Shown here: positions 63,110 through 64,000 of the stretch, piece by piece
How positions within the stretch are numbered: position 1 is the stretch's first letter
Layout: every line of letters starts with the position of its first letter
Assembly (NCBI GenBank): GCA_013399305.1
Contig: VXAI01000177.1
Location: 912,362 to 976,361, forward strand
DNA from: Rostratula benghalensis
Lineage: Eukaryota; Chordata; Aves; Charadriiformes; Rostratulidae
Length of the DNA stretch: 64,000 nt
Direction of reading: 5' to 3'
Made by a program: the position numbers and the translations under genes
The notes under the pieces: generated by a model
Database searches by the model: none
What the model was told of the DNA's origin: nothing
Seen by the model: only the letters and a program-made list of their open reading frames with translations

Positions 63110-63560
63110 CTGTCCCCTGAGAGTCCTCCCGCCCTGCTGCTGGGTGGGCGGTTTCCACGGGCATCCACCTTCCTGCGAGCATCCTCCGGGGGTGGGGGGG
63201 AGGGAGGGAGAGAAGCAGGGAAGGGAGGCGAGGAGAGCATCTCTCGCACCACACCGGCCTCCCGCCTCAGCTCGGAGAGCACCGGTGGAGGCCGGGGTTA
63301 CCGGGCGGGAGGCGGAGGGAGCGGTGGGGCGGCTCCCTCCCGCGACACGGCGGCCGCGCGTGGGGCCATGGCGGTGGCCGTGGAGGGCAGCCGCTTCGGC
63401 TACATCTTGGACCTGTTGAAGCGGGAGAAGGTAGGGGAGGCGCGGCCGGGGACGTGATGGTGCGGGGACCCTGGGGCTGCCGGCGGGGGTCCCCGGCGGC
63501 GGCGTGTGGGGGTCGCGGTGAGGCGTCTCCGGGACAGCCGTGCGGGACCGGCACCGGCGA
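63110..63560 (+). promoter_or_regulatory. TRIM36: TRIM36 CpG-island promoter
   Basis: This G+C- and CpG-rich block surrounds the TRIM36 start codon. It has a GC box GGGCGG at 63146-63151 and a purine-rich G tract at 63186-63235. No TATA box is evident. The transcription start is not identifiable from sequence alone. Confidence 0.75.
63368..63430 (+). CDS. TRIM36: TRIM36 first coding exon (RING E3 ligase, partial)
   Basis: ATG in context gccATGG opens MAVAVEGSRFGYILDLLKRE then Lys, followed directly by donor gtaggg in phase 0. The vertebrate TRIM36 N-terminus has a matching F-G-Y-I-x-x-L segment immediately before its first intron and RING domain. The gene's position after PGGT1B on the same strand equals human 5q22 order. 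TRIM36 is a RING/B-box/COS/FN3/SPRY ubiquitin ligase associated with microtubules and, in mammals, sperm acrosome. Only these 21 residues are in the window; the RING lies downstream. Confidence 0.85.
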
Positions 63561-64000
63561 GCCTCTGCGGATGCCCCTGGAGAGGAGACGCGTCCCCTCC
63601 TTCTATTTTATGGATTTTTTGTTTGTTTGTTTGTTTTTTTGGGGGGGGCGTGCAACTTGTCTTTAGGGCTGATATACTCTGAGGCTCGCTTAATATTTGC
63701 CTCGCGCTTCCGAAGCTGTTGGATGAAAAAGTTAAAACAACAACAAAAAAATTAGAAGGCAAAGTGGCACTCAGCCCGGCACAGTTAGGCAGCTGGCATT
63801 TTTGGAGCCTTCTGCTCTGTGCGTGCGGCTTCTGATCACCTGTGGATGCGGTGCCCTTAACCTGCGCCCACGGCAGCTCCTGGCCGGGGGCTTCTTCAGT
63901 TTCCTGCAGGTGGAGTGGCTGTGGGTTAACGCTGGAGTGAAAAGTGCCACCCCCAGGAAATGATTCTATTTGTGAATACTTTGAGGGAGACTAGTATGCG
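63431..64000. other. TRIM36: TRIM36 intron 1, start
   Basis: The intron begins with the CpG-island remainder. It then has (GTTT)4 at 63621-63636 running into T and eight G (63641-63648). No exon is seen up to the window end. Confidence 0.75.

Overview
This is a bird nuclear genome window. The evidence is intron-rich genes with GT-AG introns, CpG-island promoters, many CR1 LINE fragments and avian ERVL-type LTRs. Three protein genes lie head to tail on the + strand: the 3' part of CCDC112, a complete PGGT1B, and the first coding exon of TRIM36. Human 5q22 carries the same gene order and relative orientation. Blocks homologous to human 5q largely sit on the avian Z chromosome, so Z linkage is a reasonable inference, but the window cannot prove it.

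Layout. 1-98 is a CR1 reverse-transcriptase scrap on the - strand. 1054-5428 holds five CCDC112 coding exons; the gene starts upstream of the window, and the conserved terminal exon was not found here. About 5885-10545 is a badly decayed, 5'-truncated class I (gammaretrovirus-like) endogenous retrovirus in the same orientation as the genes. Its gag, protease, reverse transcriptase, RNase H and integrase remnants are in order, followed by a second copy of an integrase segment and an LTR-like end with a polyadenylation signal. 10560-11350 is the PGGT1B CpG-island promoter. 10827-50014 is PGGT1B in nine coding exons encoding 377 residues, with the three zinc ligands intact. Its 3' UTR ends near clustered AATAAA signals at 50496-50511. 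50531 to about 63100 is intergenic, with one CR1 tail and low-complexity tracts but no supported gene. 63110-63560 is a second CpG island, and TRIM36 coding exon 1 is at 63368-63430.

The introns are mostly unique sequence. They carry CR1 pieces (12215-12615, 24911-25083, 30654-30711, 31871-32265, 39255-39692) and three solo LTRs of one avian ERVL-like family (19305-19860 +, 37340-37705 -, 47722-48162 +). The last LTR contains a 55-N assembly gap. PGGT1B makes the catalytic beta subunit of geranylgeranyltransferase I, CCDC112 is a coiled-coil protein of the centrosome/cilium compartment, and TRIM36 is a RING E3 ligase. They share a conserved neighbourhood, not a pathway.

I saw no undescribed multi-gene system. 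The most notable feature is the retroviral remnant, which occupies the position where the CCDC112 terminal exon is expected and runs almost to the PGGT1B promoter.
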